Shown here: positions 63,720 through 64,000 of the stretch, one piece after another
Numbering within the stretch: position 1 is the stretch's first letter
How the letters are laid out: each line of letters opens with the position of its first letter
NCBI RefSeq assembly: GCF_000375405.1
Contig: NZ_AQWS01000006.1
Location: forward strand, 23,931-87,930
From: Bacteroides propionicifaciens DSM 19291 = JCM 14649
GTDB taxonomy: Bacteria; Bacteroidota; Bacteroidia; Bacteroidales; Bacteroidaceae
Reading direction: 5' to 3'
DNA length: 64,000 nt
Translations under genes and position numbers: made by a program
Notes under the pieces: generated by a model
What the model saw: the letters and a program-made list of their open reading frames with translations, nothing else
Told to the model about the DNA's origin: nothing
The model's database searches: none

Positions 63720-64000
63720 GACACTGTCTCAGGAAGTGTGTAAGTAAATTAAGCTTGGGTTGGGTTATTGTTATAGCCTGACCCTTTCTTTGTAAATAAT
63801 TAGGAACTGATTTAAAATTATGCCCCAGTCCCTGATAGGCATTGACCACTTCTTTGTGGCCTCTCTAACGGCTAAATATACTGATTTCATCACAGAATCA
63901 TCGGTTGGGAACGATAATTTGTTCTTGGTGTACTTTCTAATCTTGCCATTAAGATTTTCGATTAAGTTAGTTGTATAGATGACTTTTCTGATTTCTACAG
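63720..64000 (-). mobile_element. IS256-type element, 3' part only (runs off window)
   Basis: Minus-strand frame from 64000 to the stop at 63771-63773 reads [20 protein letters not shown], then [21 protein letters not shown] and [15 protein letters not shown], the conserved C-terminus of IS256/mutator transposases. The outer end near 63720-63742 (ACACTGTCTCAGGAAGTGTG) resembles a terminal inverted repeat. It lies only about 8 bp after the pflA stop. The reading frame is open at the window edge. Confidence 0.85.

Overview
The window reads as chromosome of a low-GC anaerobe of the Bacteroidota, most likely order Bacteroidales. Evidence: promoters of the TTTG / TAnnTTTG type instead of -35/-10 boxes, almost no Shine-Dalgarno sequences, lineage-typical proteins (lipidated TamA 'TamL', DUF3078 barrel, DUF4296 lipoprotein, HYC_CC_PP protein, eukaryote-like IleRS and ProRS) and a pyruvate formate-lyase pair. 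Species is not determined.

Layout. 1-5.7 kb: a 5'-truncated tandem sensor kinase, its response regulator and an AbgT-type permease in one operon. 5.7-10 kb: small membrane protein, tRNA-Arg(TCT), fabD, a GNAT-nitrilase fusion, a 2-Cys peroxiredoxin. 10-16 kb: housekeeping run ileS, dksA-like, lspA, DUF4296 lipoprotein. 16-24.5 kb: trmH-type methyltransferase, tamL, DoxX, a lipoprotein and DUF3078 barrel, a Sel1 protein, and a hemerythrin/LuxR pair. 25.4-38.9 kb: a metal-resistance block on the minus strand, made of a Cus-type copper/silver RND efflux operon and an ars operon (arsR, arsC, acr3, a broken arsF, arsG, thioredoxin, arsD, arsA). 39-45 kb: BCCT transporter, insertion-sequence debris beside a 5'-truncated gene, a MarR/DUF2269 pair, proS. 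45.3-57 kb: a complete leucine/valine/isoleucine biosynthesis operon (leuA-leuC-leuD-leuA2-leuB-ilvD-ilvB-ilvN-ilvC). 57-64 kb: HdeD-like protein, small CxxC protein, DUF4091 lipoprotein, pflB-pflA, then the 3' end of an IS256-type transposase that runs off the window.

The most interesting regulatory signal lies before leuA. A 32-codon leader peptide with eleven consecutive Val/Ile/Leu codons is followed by a strong intrinsic terminator. The leader RNA contains two mutually exclusive pairings, 1:2 and 2:3, so it has the full architecture of ribosome-mediated attenuation. Other points of note are a dispersed intergenic repeat with an exact 22-bp period found three times, a tandem histidine kinase whose halves carry complementary intact and decayed parts, an IleRS with the swapped GIHH signature, two matching ArsR operators, and an arsF that has lost its redox core.

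No CRISPR array, rRNA, phage or plasmid backbone genes were seen.
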